47,385 nucleotides of DNA, taken from Clostridiales bacterium (GTDB lineage Bacteria; Bacillota; Clostridia; Christensenellales; Aristaeellaceae). Below the pieces are notes generated by a model that was not told the origin of the DNA, searched no databases, and was given only the letters and a program-made list of their open reading frames with translations. The translations under genes were made by a program, and so were the position numbers. This document shows, piece by piece, positions 8,279-16,605 of this stretch (position 1 is its first letter; each line of letters starts with the position of its first letter). The stretch lies in contig SFNY01000008.1 of assembly GCA_004554085.1 (NCBI GenBank), positions 1 through 47,385 on the forward strand, written 5' to 3'.

Positions 8279-9469
8279 ATGGATCCAAAGGTTTATCTGG
8301 CCATTGACAATTGCTATGCGTCGAAGCGTTGGATACATCCGGCGGAGTGGCTGAAGAACATTCGCAGCCTCGGGCTGCGCTACATCGAGGCAAGCGCGGA
8401 CACGGAGTGCGACCCGATGTACATGGGCGAGGCGTTCACGAGGGACTGGATTGAGGAGGTGCGCAGGGAATGCGAGGCGCAGGACATGTGCGTGAAGAAC
8501 GTCTATTCCGGCCATGGAACCTACGCTACCAGCGGGCTTACGCACTATGACGAGCGGGTGATCGTCCGCTTCCGCGACGGGTGGATGAAGAAGCAGATCG
8601 ATACAGCCAACGCGCTGGGCGCGGGCTTCGGCTTCTTCGCCCACGGCTTCGAGGAGCTGCTGCTGCAGGACGATGCGCTGTATGCGCAGAAGCTGGATCA
8701 GCTTTACGACACGCTGGCGGACATCGCTGCATATGCCGCGCAGACGGGCATGAACTATGTGGGTCTGGAGCAGATGTACAGCCCGCACCAGCCGCCGTGG
8801 ACGATTGACGGCACGGAAACGCTGCTGCGCGAGGTGTACCGGCGCAGCGGAGCGCCGTTCTACATCACGGAGGATCTGGGGCACATGAACGGCCAGCAGT
8901 TTTTCCCCATGCCCGATGCGGATGTGCTCTGGGACAAGATTGAAAATGGACGGAAGGGCGTGCGCGCGTGACGCTTCTGGGTCGGCACGGAGCGGGCAAA
9001 CCAGCTCTATTGGAAGGCAATTGCGGGTGAGATCGACACAGATGCTGCCATCAGCGCTATCCTCGAGGATGCACAGGCACATCCGCACATTTTCCCCCGG
9101 CCGGAGGATTGGAGCATCGATGCATGGGTGCGGCGGCTCGGCTGCTATTCGCCCATCGTGCACCTGCAGCAGAGCGACGGGAAATCCTCGCCCCACTGGC
9201 CGTTCAGCGCGGAATTCAACGCGAAGGGCGTGGTGCGTGCGGAGGAGGTGCTGCGCGCGCTGATCGCCTCCTATGCGCAGGCGGACGATCCCACAATGCC
9301 GCCGAAGTGCGGCGAGGTCGTGCTGACGCTGGAGCCGTTCATCAGCACCGCCGGCAACACCTTCGATCTCATGGACGACCTGAAGGAATCCGTCGCATAC
9401 TGGCGGAAGTGGGTGCCGCGCGACGGGATGTATCTGAGCGAGATCCGGAAAAATCTGGAACAACAATAG
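8279..9469 (+). pseudogene. TIM-barrel sugar phosphate isomerase/epimerase interrupted by an in-frame TGA
   Basis: An ATG at 8279 with GAGAGGAG upstream opens a xylose-isomerase-like TIM-barrel protein (MDPKVYLAIDNCY...). It contains ASADTECDP, YSGHGTY, VGLEQMYSPHQ and ITEDLGHMNGQ. A TGA at 8969-8971 ends the frame after 230 codons. The same frame then continues without a break for 165 codons (RFWVGTERANQLY... LGCYSPIVHLQQ... VAYWRKW) to a stop at 9469. Both halves look like one family protein of about 396 residues, so this is a point nonsense mutation, a sequencing error or a recoding event, not a frameshift. The stop lies in a variable stretch. The aldolase begins 24 bases after the final stop, so the genes were co-transcribed. 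Confidence 0.85.
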
Positions 9470-9492
9470 CAAGTGAAATGAGGAGTGTGAGA

Positions 9493-10218
9493 ATGAACGA
9501 GCTTCAGAGGAAGTATCAGAGCCAGATCGAAGAGCTGGTCGCGGCGGCCAGGCGGTTGGCGGATCTGGGCTTTGCCACCAGTCAGGGCGGCAACCTGTCG
9601 CTGCGCGCGAATGAGAATGTGATTCTGATCACCCCCACCAAGGTTGCGAAGGCCGATGTGCGCTTTGAGGACATCTGCGCAATCGACATGACCGGCAGGG
9701 TGCTGCACGCAAAGGAGGGCCGCAAGCCCACCGGCGAGTGGCCGTTCCACCTGCGCATCATGCAGAAGCGGCCGGATGTGAAGGGCATCATCCACGCCCA
9801 TCCGCCGATCCTGACCGGCTTTGCCATCGCCGGCGGAGATGTGATGCAGCGCGCCTATCTGCCGGAGCCTGTGACGGAGGTCGGGCCGATGATGATGGTT
9901 CCCTACGCCGTGCCGCTGAGCGACCGGCTGGCGGAGAACTTCGACGCGGTGATTCACAAGTCCAACGGCTTCCTGATGGAGAACCACGGCGCGGTGATGG
10001 TCAGTCCCGAGGGCCTGAAGCACTGTCTGGAGATGATGGAGATGATGGAAGCGCAGGGCAAGAGCATGATTGTTGCGAGGCTCATGGGAAATCTGAAGGC
10101 GCTGGGGAAGGACAGCATCAACGAGCTGGACGATAGCGTCATCAAGGCGCGCAATCTGCCGATGCCGGGCCTGCCGGGCGGGGTAAAGCAGCTGTCCGAC
10201 ATATTCGTCTGCGACTGA
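9493..10218 (+). CDS. Class II aldolase/adducin-family protein
   Basis: 241 residues; the ATG at 9493 follows AGGAG at good spacing. The class II aldolase fold is shown by GFATSQGGNLSLR (phosphate-binding region), zinc ligands in IIHAHPP (His101, His103) and the third ligand in MENHGAVM (His165). Relatives include L-fuculose-1-P and L-rhamnulose-1-P aldolases and L-ribulose-5-P 4-epimerase, so retro-aldol cleavage of a ketose-1-phosphate is likely. It lies in one transcript with the interrupted sugar isomerase and is followed by a terminator. With the RpiB-like isomerase it outlines an isomerase-aldolase route; no kinase is present. The exact substrate cannot be read from the sequence. Confidence 0.88.
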   Translation: MNELQRKYQSQIEELVAAARRLADLGFATSQGGNLSLRANENVILITPTKVAKADVRFEDICAIDMTGRVLHAKEGRKPTGEWPFHLRIMQKRPDVKGIIHAHPPILTGFAIAGGDVMQRAYLPEPVTEVGPMMMVPYAVPLSDRLAENFDAVIHKSNGFLMENHGAVMVSPEGLKHCLEMMEMMEAQGKSMIVARLMGNLKALGKDSINELDDSVIKARNLPMPGLPGGVKQLSDIFVCD

Positions 10219-10235
10219 GAAGCAGCGCATGATCT

Positions 10236-10279
10236 GCGGACTCTCGGAGCGCATTCCGGGAGTCCGCTTGACGTTTTTG
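10236..10279 (+). terminator. Terminator after the class II aldolase
   Basis: A 13-bp stem with one G-U pair (10236-10248 with 10255-10267), a 6-nt loop and a TTGACGTTTTT tail, starting 18 bases after the stop codon. Confidence 0.8.
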
Positions 10280-10327
10280 CATTGGCGGAAAGGCAATTTC
10301 TGTGTGGAATTCCAGCGCCGGATCTGT

Positions 10328-10333
10328 TATAAT
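10328..10333 (+). promoter_or_regulatory. -10 element (TATAAT) of the LacI-type regulator
   Basis: A consensus TATAAT sits 33 bases before the regulator start. The matching -35 (TGGAAT, 10305-10310) is weak and overlaps the palindrome GGAATTCC, which could be an autoregulatory site. Confidence 0.5.
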
Positions 10334-10365
10334 ATACGCTAAAACAGGCGGGAAGGAAGATTCGG

Positions 10366-11436
10366 ATGGGCAGGGTTACAATTCAGACGATCGCGAAGGA
10401 AGCGAACGTTTCGGTTGGAACCGTCGACCGGGCGCTGAACAACCGTGCGCGGATCAGCGAGGCGACCCGACGCAGGGTGTTGGAGACCGCAGAGCGGCTG
10501 GGCTATCATCCGAACAAGATCGCAAGCGCGCTGGGACGGCAGCGCGAGCTTCGCATTGCTGCAATCACGCCCTGCAAGCCGTTTTTCTTCTATGAGCACA
10601 TCAACGATGGCTTTAAGGATGCGATCAAGGAAACCCTGGATTACGGCGTCTCGATCGACCAGATTCTGTGCGAATCGCTGAGCGTGGAGGATCAGAAGAG
10701 GGTTTTGGAGACACTGGATTACACCAAATACGATGGCATTGTGCTCAATGCGGGCGGAGATGCGCTCACCCCCTACATCAACCGCTTCGTTGAGGGCGGC
10801 GTGCCGGTGGTGACCTTCAATTCCGACGCCAAAAACAGCAAGCGCCTGATCTTCATCGGGGAGGATCCGCTCCTCTCGGGCCGCCTCGCCGGCGAAATGA
10901 TGGGCAGGCTGCTGGGCGGCAGGGGAAGGGTCGCGATCATGACCAGCTTTTTTCATCCCGGCGCGGCGATGGACCGCAGGGACGGCTTCAAGGAAGCATT
11001 GGAGCGGTACCCCGGCATCGAAGTTGTGGGGGAATATGAGTACAGCGACGACGAGGACAAGGCGTTCAAGCTGGTGTGCGACATCATGCGGGCCTATCCG
11101 GATCTGAACGGCATCTTCTCCAACAGCGCGACGGGCTCCTATGCCTGCGGAAAGTATGCCTATGAGCAGTGCACGCCGGAGGAGCGCCCGGTTCTGATCG
11201 GCTACGACGTGACGGAATCGGTGGAATACTATCTGAAGAACGGCTACTTTGACATGGCCATCGACCAGCAGCCGAGGCGGCAGAGCTACTATGCCATCAT
11301 GCTCATGTACCGCTACCTCACCGAGCACTGGCAGCCCGAGGCCAGCGAGTATGTGATTCGGGTGAACATGGTCATGCGTTACAATGCGGAGGAGCATTCC
11401 ATGGCCCGAACGCTGAAAAACAACATATTGATATAA
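10366..11436 (+). CDS. LacI-family transcriptional regulator
   Basis: 356 residues with GGAAGGA upstream. Residues 1-55 are a LacI helix-turn-helix plus hinge (TIQTIAKEANVSVGTVDRAL then RISEATR and GYHPN). The rest is a periplasmic-binding-protein-like sensor domain. The VGTVDRALNNR form of the recognition helix is found in LacI members whose sensor resembles ribose-type binding proteins. The gene follows the isomerase-aldolase operon behind its own promoter, so it most likely controls that operon, the divergent RpiB-like gene, or both (inference). The C-terminus (SMARTLKNNILI) is complete. Confidence 0.9.
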   Translation: MGRVTIQTIAKEANVSVGTVDRALNNRARISEATRRRVLETAERLGYHPNKIASALGRQRELRIAAITPCKPFFFYEHINDGFKDAIKETLDYGVSIDQILCESLSVEDQKRVLETLDYTKYDGIVLNAGGDALTPYINRFVEGGVPVVTFNSDAKNSKRLIFIGEDPLLSGRLAGEMMGRLLGGRGRVAIMTSFFHPGAAMDRRDGFKEALERYPGIEVVGEYEYSDDEDKAFKLVCDIMRAYPDLNGIFSNSATGSYACGKYAYEQCTPEERPVLIGYDVTESVEYYLKNGYFDMAIDQQPRRQSYYAIMLMYRYLTEHWQPEASEYVIRVNMVMRYNAEEHSMARTLKNNILI

Positions 11437-11761
11437 AGCATGCAACGAGAAACGGCGCAGCCTTGTTGTTTTTGCTTTGAAAAATGCTTGTGTGGAAATC
11501 TGTGCGAAGTTTGTTTCGGCGAGATGGGGGAGCGTGCCTTTTTGCACTGGCGCGTGTGCGCACAGCGTCAGGCTCATCATCAACGCCATGAACTTCAGGT
11601 TTAACGACAAGTCCTTCTCCGGTGCAATCATCGGCATTCTGCTGATCAACACCATTGTGAGCGGCCTGACGATGATGGCGGCTTGATCTACGATGCAGAG
11701 AGCCGCCTCGTCTGCGCGGTCGGATGCTGCTGTAATTGATCTGTGAAGGGAGGAGAGATGG
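11437..11761. other. Intergenic region with a possible permease C-terminal remnant
   Basis: 325 bases without a clear gene. A plus-strand frame ending at 11686 carries about 36 residues (from INAMNFRFND to TIVSGLTMMAA) that read like the last transmembrane helix of an ABC sugar permease (compare GA.IG.L...I..GL). Upstream of that, the frame loses protein-like composition. A decayed sugar transporter that once belonged to this locus is possible, but the match is too short to be sure. No terminator with a clear T-run was seen after the LacI gene. Confidence 0.3.
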
Positions 11762-12130
11762 ATGAAGCTGAAGGAGCGGGCGCGGCGCCTGAAGAGGGAC
11801 GTTCCAGCGGTCTTTCTTGCGCTGAAGGACGGGCGCACGCCCATGCCTGCGAAGCTTGCTGCCGTAATAACGCTGGGGTATGCGCTCTCGCCGGTGGATC
11901 TGATCCCCGACTTCATACCGGTTCTGGGATACCTGGACGATTTGCTCCTGCTCCCGGCGCTCATCGCCCTGACGATCCGGCTGATCCCCGACGAGGTGCT
12001 TGAGCAGTGCCGCTGCGAGAGCGAAAACCTGTGGGCGGACGGCAGGCCCGGAAGGTGGTATTGCGCCATACCGGTCGTGCTGATCTGGCTGCTGGTCATC
12101 TGGAGCATCGCAAAGGCCGTCTTTCTGTGA
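11762..12130 (+). CDS. YkvA-like DUF1232 membrane protein
   Basis: 122 residues with GGGAGGAG upstream. The core YALSPVDLIPDFIPVLGYLDD is the DUF1232/YkvA signature, preceded by a basic amphipathic segment and followed by two hydrophobic helices (LLLLPALIALTIRLI and IPVVLIWLLVIWSI). Function of the family is unknown; members are small membrane proteins. It stands alone between the LacI gene and the peptidase. Confidence 0.88.
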   Translation: MKLKERARRLKRDVPAVFLALKDGRTPMPAKLAAVITLGYALSPVDLIPDFIPVLGYLDDLLLLPALIALTIRLIPDEVLEQCRCESENLWADGRPGRWYCAIPVVLIWLLVIWSIAKAVFL

Positions 12131-12308
12131 AGATCAGGCCCCTCGACAGATGTGTTCCGGCGGCACACGGCGCGGAAAACGGCCGCTGATGTGCATAAAT
12201 TTGCATGTCTAAGAATTCTCTAAGGCATAAATTGCCACCTCCACGGGCTGGACTCCCCTGAAAGAACGGAAATATGCATTTCTTTCCCAATAAATTGCAA
12301 AATGACAA

Positions 12309-12339
12309 TTGACAATTCCTGTGATTTGATATATATAAT
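12309..12339 (+). promoter_or_regulatory. Promoter of the M3 peptidase gene
   Basis: TTGACA (12309-12314) precedes TATATA (12332) at 17 bases or TATAAT (12334-12339) at 19 bases, in an AT-rich stretch. The transcript would have a 5' leader of about 75 bases ahead of the ATT start at 12419. Confidence 0.65.
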
Positions 12340-12418
12340 ATAAAATAGGGCGAAGGTTTGGCAAAGTATTGTTTGCCCTCGCTTTTTCAGAGTCGGGACA
12401 GAGAAGGGGGAGAGCGAC

Positions 12419-14086
12419 ATTCGCTTTCAGGAGTTGCCCTACCGCCGCATCACCTTCGAGGAGATCGAGCGACGGTATCAGGAGCTGATTCGGGACTTTC
12501 AGGCAGCGTCGGATGCGGCGGCCTGCATGGACGTGCTGCGGCGGCGCGATGCGCTCCACGCGGACATGACCCCCATGGAGCTGTGCTACGTCCGCCACGA
12601 TATGGACGTAAACGACCCGTTCTATGCGGCGGAGCAGGCCTATTACGACGAGATTGGCCCCCGCGTGAGCGACCTGTCCAGTCAGATGGACGCGCTGATC
12701 GTCGCCTCGCCCTTCCGCGGGGAATTGGAAAAGATCACTGGCAGTCTGGCCATGACCATGATGGAGGAGGGCCTGCGCGGCTCCGACAGCCGGCTCATTC
12801 CGCTGGCGACGGAGGAGAACGAGCTTCTCAGCCGCTACAACCATCTCACCTCCAACGCCACGGTGCGGTGGGAGGGGAGGGCGGTTAAGCGCAACCTGAT
12901 GACCGCGTGGACCCAGTCCGAGGACCGGGAAACGCGCAGACGCGCCGCTCTGGCGGTGTCGGCCTCCTGGGAGGAACAGCGCGGGGAGCTGGAGGCGCTC
13001 TATGGCCAGCTGGTGGACAACCGCAGCCGTCAGGCGCAGGTTCTGGGCCTGAACAGCTACGTGGAGCTGAGCTACCACCGCATGTACCGCATCGGCTACG
13101 GTCCGGAGGAGGTCGGTTTGTTCCGCGATCAGGTGAAGCGGCATCTGGTTCCCCTGCTAAGGGAGCTGGATGAAAAGCGCCGGGAGAGGCTGGGGCTTAC
13201 GCATCTGTACAGCTACGACTGCTCCGTCAGCTTCCCCAACGGAAATCCCGTGCCCAAGGGCGACACAGAGGCCTGCCTTGCGGCGACCCGGGAGATGTAC
13301 ACCCGCCTGTCGCCCGAAACGGCGGAGTTCATCGCCTATATGCTGGACGACCATCTCTATGACGTGGAGATTCGCGACGGCAAGCGCGGCGGCGGCTACA
13401 TGATGACCTTCGAGAAGTACCGCGCGCCGTTCATCTTCGCCAACTTTGACGGTACCAGCGAAAACGCCTACATCATGTGCCACGAGGGCGGTCACGCCTT
13501 CCAGACCTGGCTCAAGCGGGACGAGGACGTGCGGCTGCGCTGCGGCTACACCTCGGAGGCTGCTGAGACCCACGCCATGTCCATGGAGTTCTTCACCTGG
13601 CCCTACATGGCGCTGTTCTTCGGCGACCGGGCGGAGGACTACTGCAGGATGCACCTGGAGCGGGCCGTGCGGCTGGTCGCCCGGGAGTGCCTTCAGGACG
13701 AGTTCGAGCAGCGCATCTACGAGCAGCCGGACATGTCCCCGGAGGCGAGAAATCAGCTGTGGCAGCGGCTGGAGAGTGAGTACGTTCCCTGCGACGACCA
13801 CAGCGGAAATGCGAATCTGGAGCAGGGCTGCGGCTGGCAGCGCATTCCCCACGTGTTCCAGTGGCCGTTTTACGCCGTGGATTACGCGCTGGCGCAGGTG
13901 TGCGCCCTGCAGTACTGCCAGTGGATGCATGCGGACTTCTCCGCCGCTTGGCAAAGCTACCTGGGCTTCTGCCGCGGCACCGGCAGCCTGAGCTTTCCGG
14001 AGCTGGTGCGTCAGGCGGGGCTGAAGGATCCCTTCGCGGAGGACACGCTGTCCTCCCTGGTGGACTGGCTGCGTTCCTTCCTGTGA
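12419..14086 (+). CDS. M3-family oligoendopeptidase
   Basis: 555 residues if translation starts at ATT 12419. The zinc motif CHEGGHAF (His355, Glu356, His359) and downstream ligand Glu383 in EAAETHAMSMEFF identify an M3 oligoendopeptidase (PepF-like), a cytoplasmic metallopeptidase that cleaves oligopeptides. Start choice: no ATG lies near. ATT at 12419 gives (M)RFQELPYRRITFEE, matching the expected family N-terminus, with AAGGGGG eight bases upstream. The TTG at 12434 would have its GGAG touching the start codon. The gene lies directly before the oppABCDF operon, so imported peptides are its likely substrates. The ATT could be a genuine rare start or an error for ATG. Confidence 0.9.
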   Translation: MRFQELPYRRITFEEIERRYQELIRDFQAASDAAACMDVLRRRDALHADMTPMELCYVRHDMDVNDPFYAAEQAYYDEIGPRVSDLSSQMDALIVASPFRGELEKITGSLAMTMMEEGLRGSDSRLIPLATEENELLSRYNHLTSNATVRWEGRAVKRNLMTAWTQSEDRETRRRAALAVSASWEEQRGELEALYGQLVDNRSRQAQVLGLNSYVELSYHRMYRIGYGPEEVGLFRDQVKRHLVPLLRELDEKRRERLGLTHLYSYDCSVSFPNGNPVPKGDTEACLAATREMYTRLSPETAEFIAYMLDDHLYDVEIRDGKRGGGYMMTFEKYRAPFIFANFDGTSENAYIMCHEGGHAFQTWLKRDEDVRLRCGYTSEAAETHAMSMEFFTWPYMALFFGDRAEDYCRMHLERAVRLVARECLQDEFEQRIYEQPDMSPEARNQLWQRLESEYVPCDDHSGNANLEQGCGWQRIPHVFQWPFYAVDYALAQVCALQYCQWMHADFSAAWQSYLGFCRGTGSLSFPELVRQAGLKDPFAEDTLSSLVDWLRSFL

Positions 14087-14166
14087 GCGCCGGATGAAGC
14101 TGTACCCCCTGTGAACCGCCCCGGCGGCTCACGCGACAATAATCATGAAAGAAAAGAGGACGATCC

Positions 14167-16452
14167 ATGAAAGCAAAACGGTTTCTTGCGCTCGTACTGA
14201 CGCTGGCGCTTTGCATCTGCCTCGCGGCGGCCGCACAGGCGGAGGGCGATACCTACACCTTCAACAGCTACGCAGGCACCACGCCTACCACCTGGAACAA
14301 CCATGACTCCTCCGTGGTGGAGTTCATCACCGACTACACCGAGATCAACATGTGGGAGCTCGTCCTGAACGATACCGCAGACGGCTACGAGTGGGCCTGC
14401 GAGATGGCCTCCGAGGAGCCGGAGGACGTGACCGCGCAGTACGCCGGCGATCCCAAGTGGGGCGTCCCCGCTGAGGCCACCGAGGGCTACGCCTGGCGCG
14501 TGACGCTGAACCCCGAGGCGCGCTGGGAGGACGGCACCCCGATCAACGCCGACAGCTACATCTACTCCATGCAGCAGTGCCTGAATCCCCAGATGAACAA
14601 CTATCAGGCCTCCGTGTACTACTCCTCCCTGCCGATCTATAACGCGGAGAACTACGCCAAGGCAGGTCAGGGCTCCGCCATGTACCTGGTGGCGGACATT
14701 GAGACCTATGAATTCGCCGACTATGGCGACGCGCCGCTGTACATCAGCTTCACCCAGCCCACCAGCGCTTTCTGGGGCTACTCCGCCGCGGACTACTATC
14801 CCGGCAGCGAGGCCTGCTACGTCAACGAGGCCGGTGAAGATCTGTATGAGAAGTACGGCGGCGAGGACTACGTGCCCGTCACCGACGAGGTCATCGCCGA
14901 CGTGAACTACATGCTGGCCTACGGCTGGGAGTGGGGCGAGGATCCCTACAATTATATGTACATGGCCTTCTACGAGCAGGAGCTGGAGGCGGCCTCCTGG
15001 GAGGACGTGGGCTTTATCAAGACCGGCGACTACGAGCTGACCGTCATCCTGAAGAACCCGCTGACCCCCTACTTCTTCAAGTACAACAGCTACGCCTACG
15101 GCCTGGTCAACGAGGCGCTCTATGAGGCCGGAAAGCAGCCCTCTGGCGACATGATCAAGACCAACTACGGCACCTCCGCAAGCACCTACATGTCCTTCGG
15201 CCCCTACAAGCTCGCCAGCTTCCAGGCGGACAAGGAGTACCGCCTGACCCGCAACGAGAACTGGTATGGCTGGACGGACGGCAAGCACGAGGGCGAGTTC
15301 CAGACCACCGACATCGTGGTCGCGGTGGTGGAGGAGGGCGCGACCCAGGAGCAGCTGTTCCTCCAGGGCAAGCTGGACTCCCTGGGCCTGAACGCGGATA
15401 CCCTGCGTACCTATCAGGGCAGCGACTACATCGTCTACGTGGGCAATCCCTACCTCTACTACATCAACATCAACAACGACATGGAGCTGCTGAAGGAGCG
15501 CGAGGAGCCGGGAATCAACAAGACCATCCTGACCTACCTGGACTTCCGCAAGGGCATCTCCCTGTCCATCAACCGCCCGGATTTCGTGGCCCAGCAGGGC
15601 TACGGCAAGCCGATGTACGGCCTGATCAGCGACTACTTCGTCTACGATGTGGAGACCGGCGCGCGCTATCGCGACAGCGAGGCTGCCATCGAGACCCTGA
15701 AGGCCTTCTACGGCGTGGACGATCTGGACGAGATCACCGGCTACGATCTGGACGCTGCGCGCGCCTGCCTGGTGTCCGGCTACGAGCAGGCGCTGGCCGA
15801 CGGCGTGGTCAGCGAGACCGACAGGTTCGTCTTTGATTATCCCACCTACAGCAACAACGACGCCTGCACCCGCGAGGTCAACTTCATCCAGAACGCGCTG
15901 GACGCCGCCACCAAGGGCACCGCGCTGGAGGGCCGCATCACCATCAATATGGTGGTTTCCGAGGCCTACTACGACCTGCTGGACAGCGGCAACTACGACA
16001 TCTGCAACAACGCCTGGAACGGCAGCGCGTCCGATCCCTACAAGCTGATGTGCTTCTTCGTGACCACCGACGACTCCGGCTCCCCGCAGCCCTACTTCGG
16101 CTTCGACGGCCAGAGCGAGACGCTGGACATCGAGATCGACGGTAGCGTGGTGACCAAGACCTATTACGACTGGTATCAGGCGCTCTACTACGGCGAGTAC
16201 GCCATCGCGGACGTGGAGGTCAAGAACCAGATCATGGCGACGATGGAGCTGAACCTGCTGCTGAAGTACCGCGACTGCCCGCTGTACAGCCCCAGCACCG
16301 CCCAGCTGCTGAGCATGAAGGTCAACTATCCCACCTATACCGAGGTGTTCGAGGTCGGCTTCGGCGGCATCCGCCGCATGACCTACAACTTCACCGATGC
16401 GGAGTGGGAGGCCTTCTGCGCGCAGAACAACTACCAGCTGAACTACAACTGA
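14167..16452 (+). CDS. oppA: Oligopeptide ABC transporter solute-binding protein
   Basis: 761 residues, family SBP_bac_5 (OppA/DppA type), long for the family. Residues 1-26 are a signal peptide (MKAKRFLALVLTLALC... AQA). Its cysteines are followed by CLAAA and do not fit a lipobox, so signal peptidase I cleavage after AQA is predicted. Family traits include WRVTLNPEARWEDGTPINADSY-type and FRKGISLSINR-type segments. It captures peptides outside the membrane and feeds OppB/OppC. It is separated from oppB by 153 bases containing two strong hairpins, which may raise its expression over the rest of the operon. Confidence 0.92.
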   Translation: MKAKRFLALVLTLALCICLAAAAQAEGDTYTFNSYAGTTPTTWNNHDSSVVEFITDYTEINMWELVLNDTADGYEWACEMASEEPEDVTAQYAGDPKWGVPAEATEGYAWRVTLNPEARWEDGTPINADSYIYSMQQCLNPQMNNYQASVYYSSLPIYNAENYAKAGQGSAMYLVADIETYEFADYGDAPLYISFTQPTSAFWGYSAADYYPGSEACYVNEAGEDLYEKYGGEDYVPVTDEVIADVNYMLAYGWEWGEDPYNYMYMAFYEQELEAASWEDVGFIKTGDYELTVILKNPLTPYFFKYNSYAYGLVNEALYEAGKQPSGDMIKTNYGTSASTYMSFGPYKLASFQADKEYRLTRNENWYGWTDGKHEGEFQTTDIVVAVVEEGATQEQLFLQGKLDSLGLNADTLRTYQGSDYIVYVGNPYLYYININNDMELLKEREEPGINKTILTYLDFRKGISLSINRPDFVAQQGYGKPMYGLISDYFVYDVETGARYRDSEAAIETLKAFYGVDDLDEITGYDLDAARACLVSGYEQALADGVVSETDRFVFDYPTYSNNDACTREVNFIQNALDAATKGTALEGRITINMVVSEAYYDLLDSGNYDICNNAWNGSASDPYKLMCFFVTTDDSGSPQPYFGFDGQSETLDIEIDGSVVTKTYYDWYQALYYGEYAIADVEVKNQIMATMELNLLLKYRDCPLYSPSTAQLLSMKVNYPTYTEVFEVGFGGIRRMTYNFTDAEWEAFCAQNNYQLNYN

Positions 16453-16474
16453 GCGTTCAAAGGCTGCATTGCGC

Positions 16475-16504
16475 GGCCCGCGCCGGGGATTTCCGGCGCG
16501 GGCC
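16475..16504 (+). promoter_or_regulatory. GC-rich hairpin after oppA
   Basis: A perfect 12-bp stem (16475-16486 with 16493-16504) with a 6-nt loop starts 23 bases after the oppA stop. No T-run follows, so it fits an mRNA 3'-end stabiliser or processing stop better than a terminator. Confidence 0.65.
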
Positions 16505-16526
16505 TGCCGCGCGTATATATGATCCA

Positions 16527-16581
16527 ATACTGCTCTTTGATAGAAAACTTGCATCGGGAGCTTTTTATCAAAGAGTAGTAT
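16527..16581 (+). repeat. Long interrupted palindrome between oppA and oppB
   Basis: Arms of 16 bases (16527-16542 and 16566-16581) pair with a single G-U, around a 23-nt loop. The arms read ATACTGCTCTTTGATA and its near-complement. The form is like small dispersed extragenic hairpins (REP/MITE type). Only one copy is seen in this window. Confidence 0.6.
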
Positions 16582-16605
16582 GGCGCAAAGGAAAGGGCGA
16601 TAGCC

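Noticed and set aside
8969..8971. TGA read as tryptophan (code change) or selenocysteine
   Set aside because: Many intact genes here end at TGA, which excludes reassignment. The site is variable, lacks a redox-active context, and no convincing SECIS hairpin follows directly.
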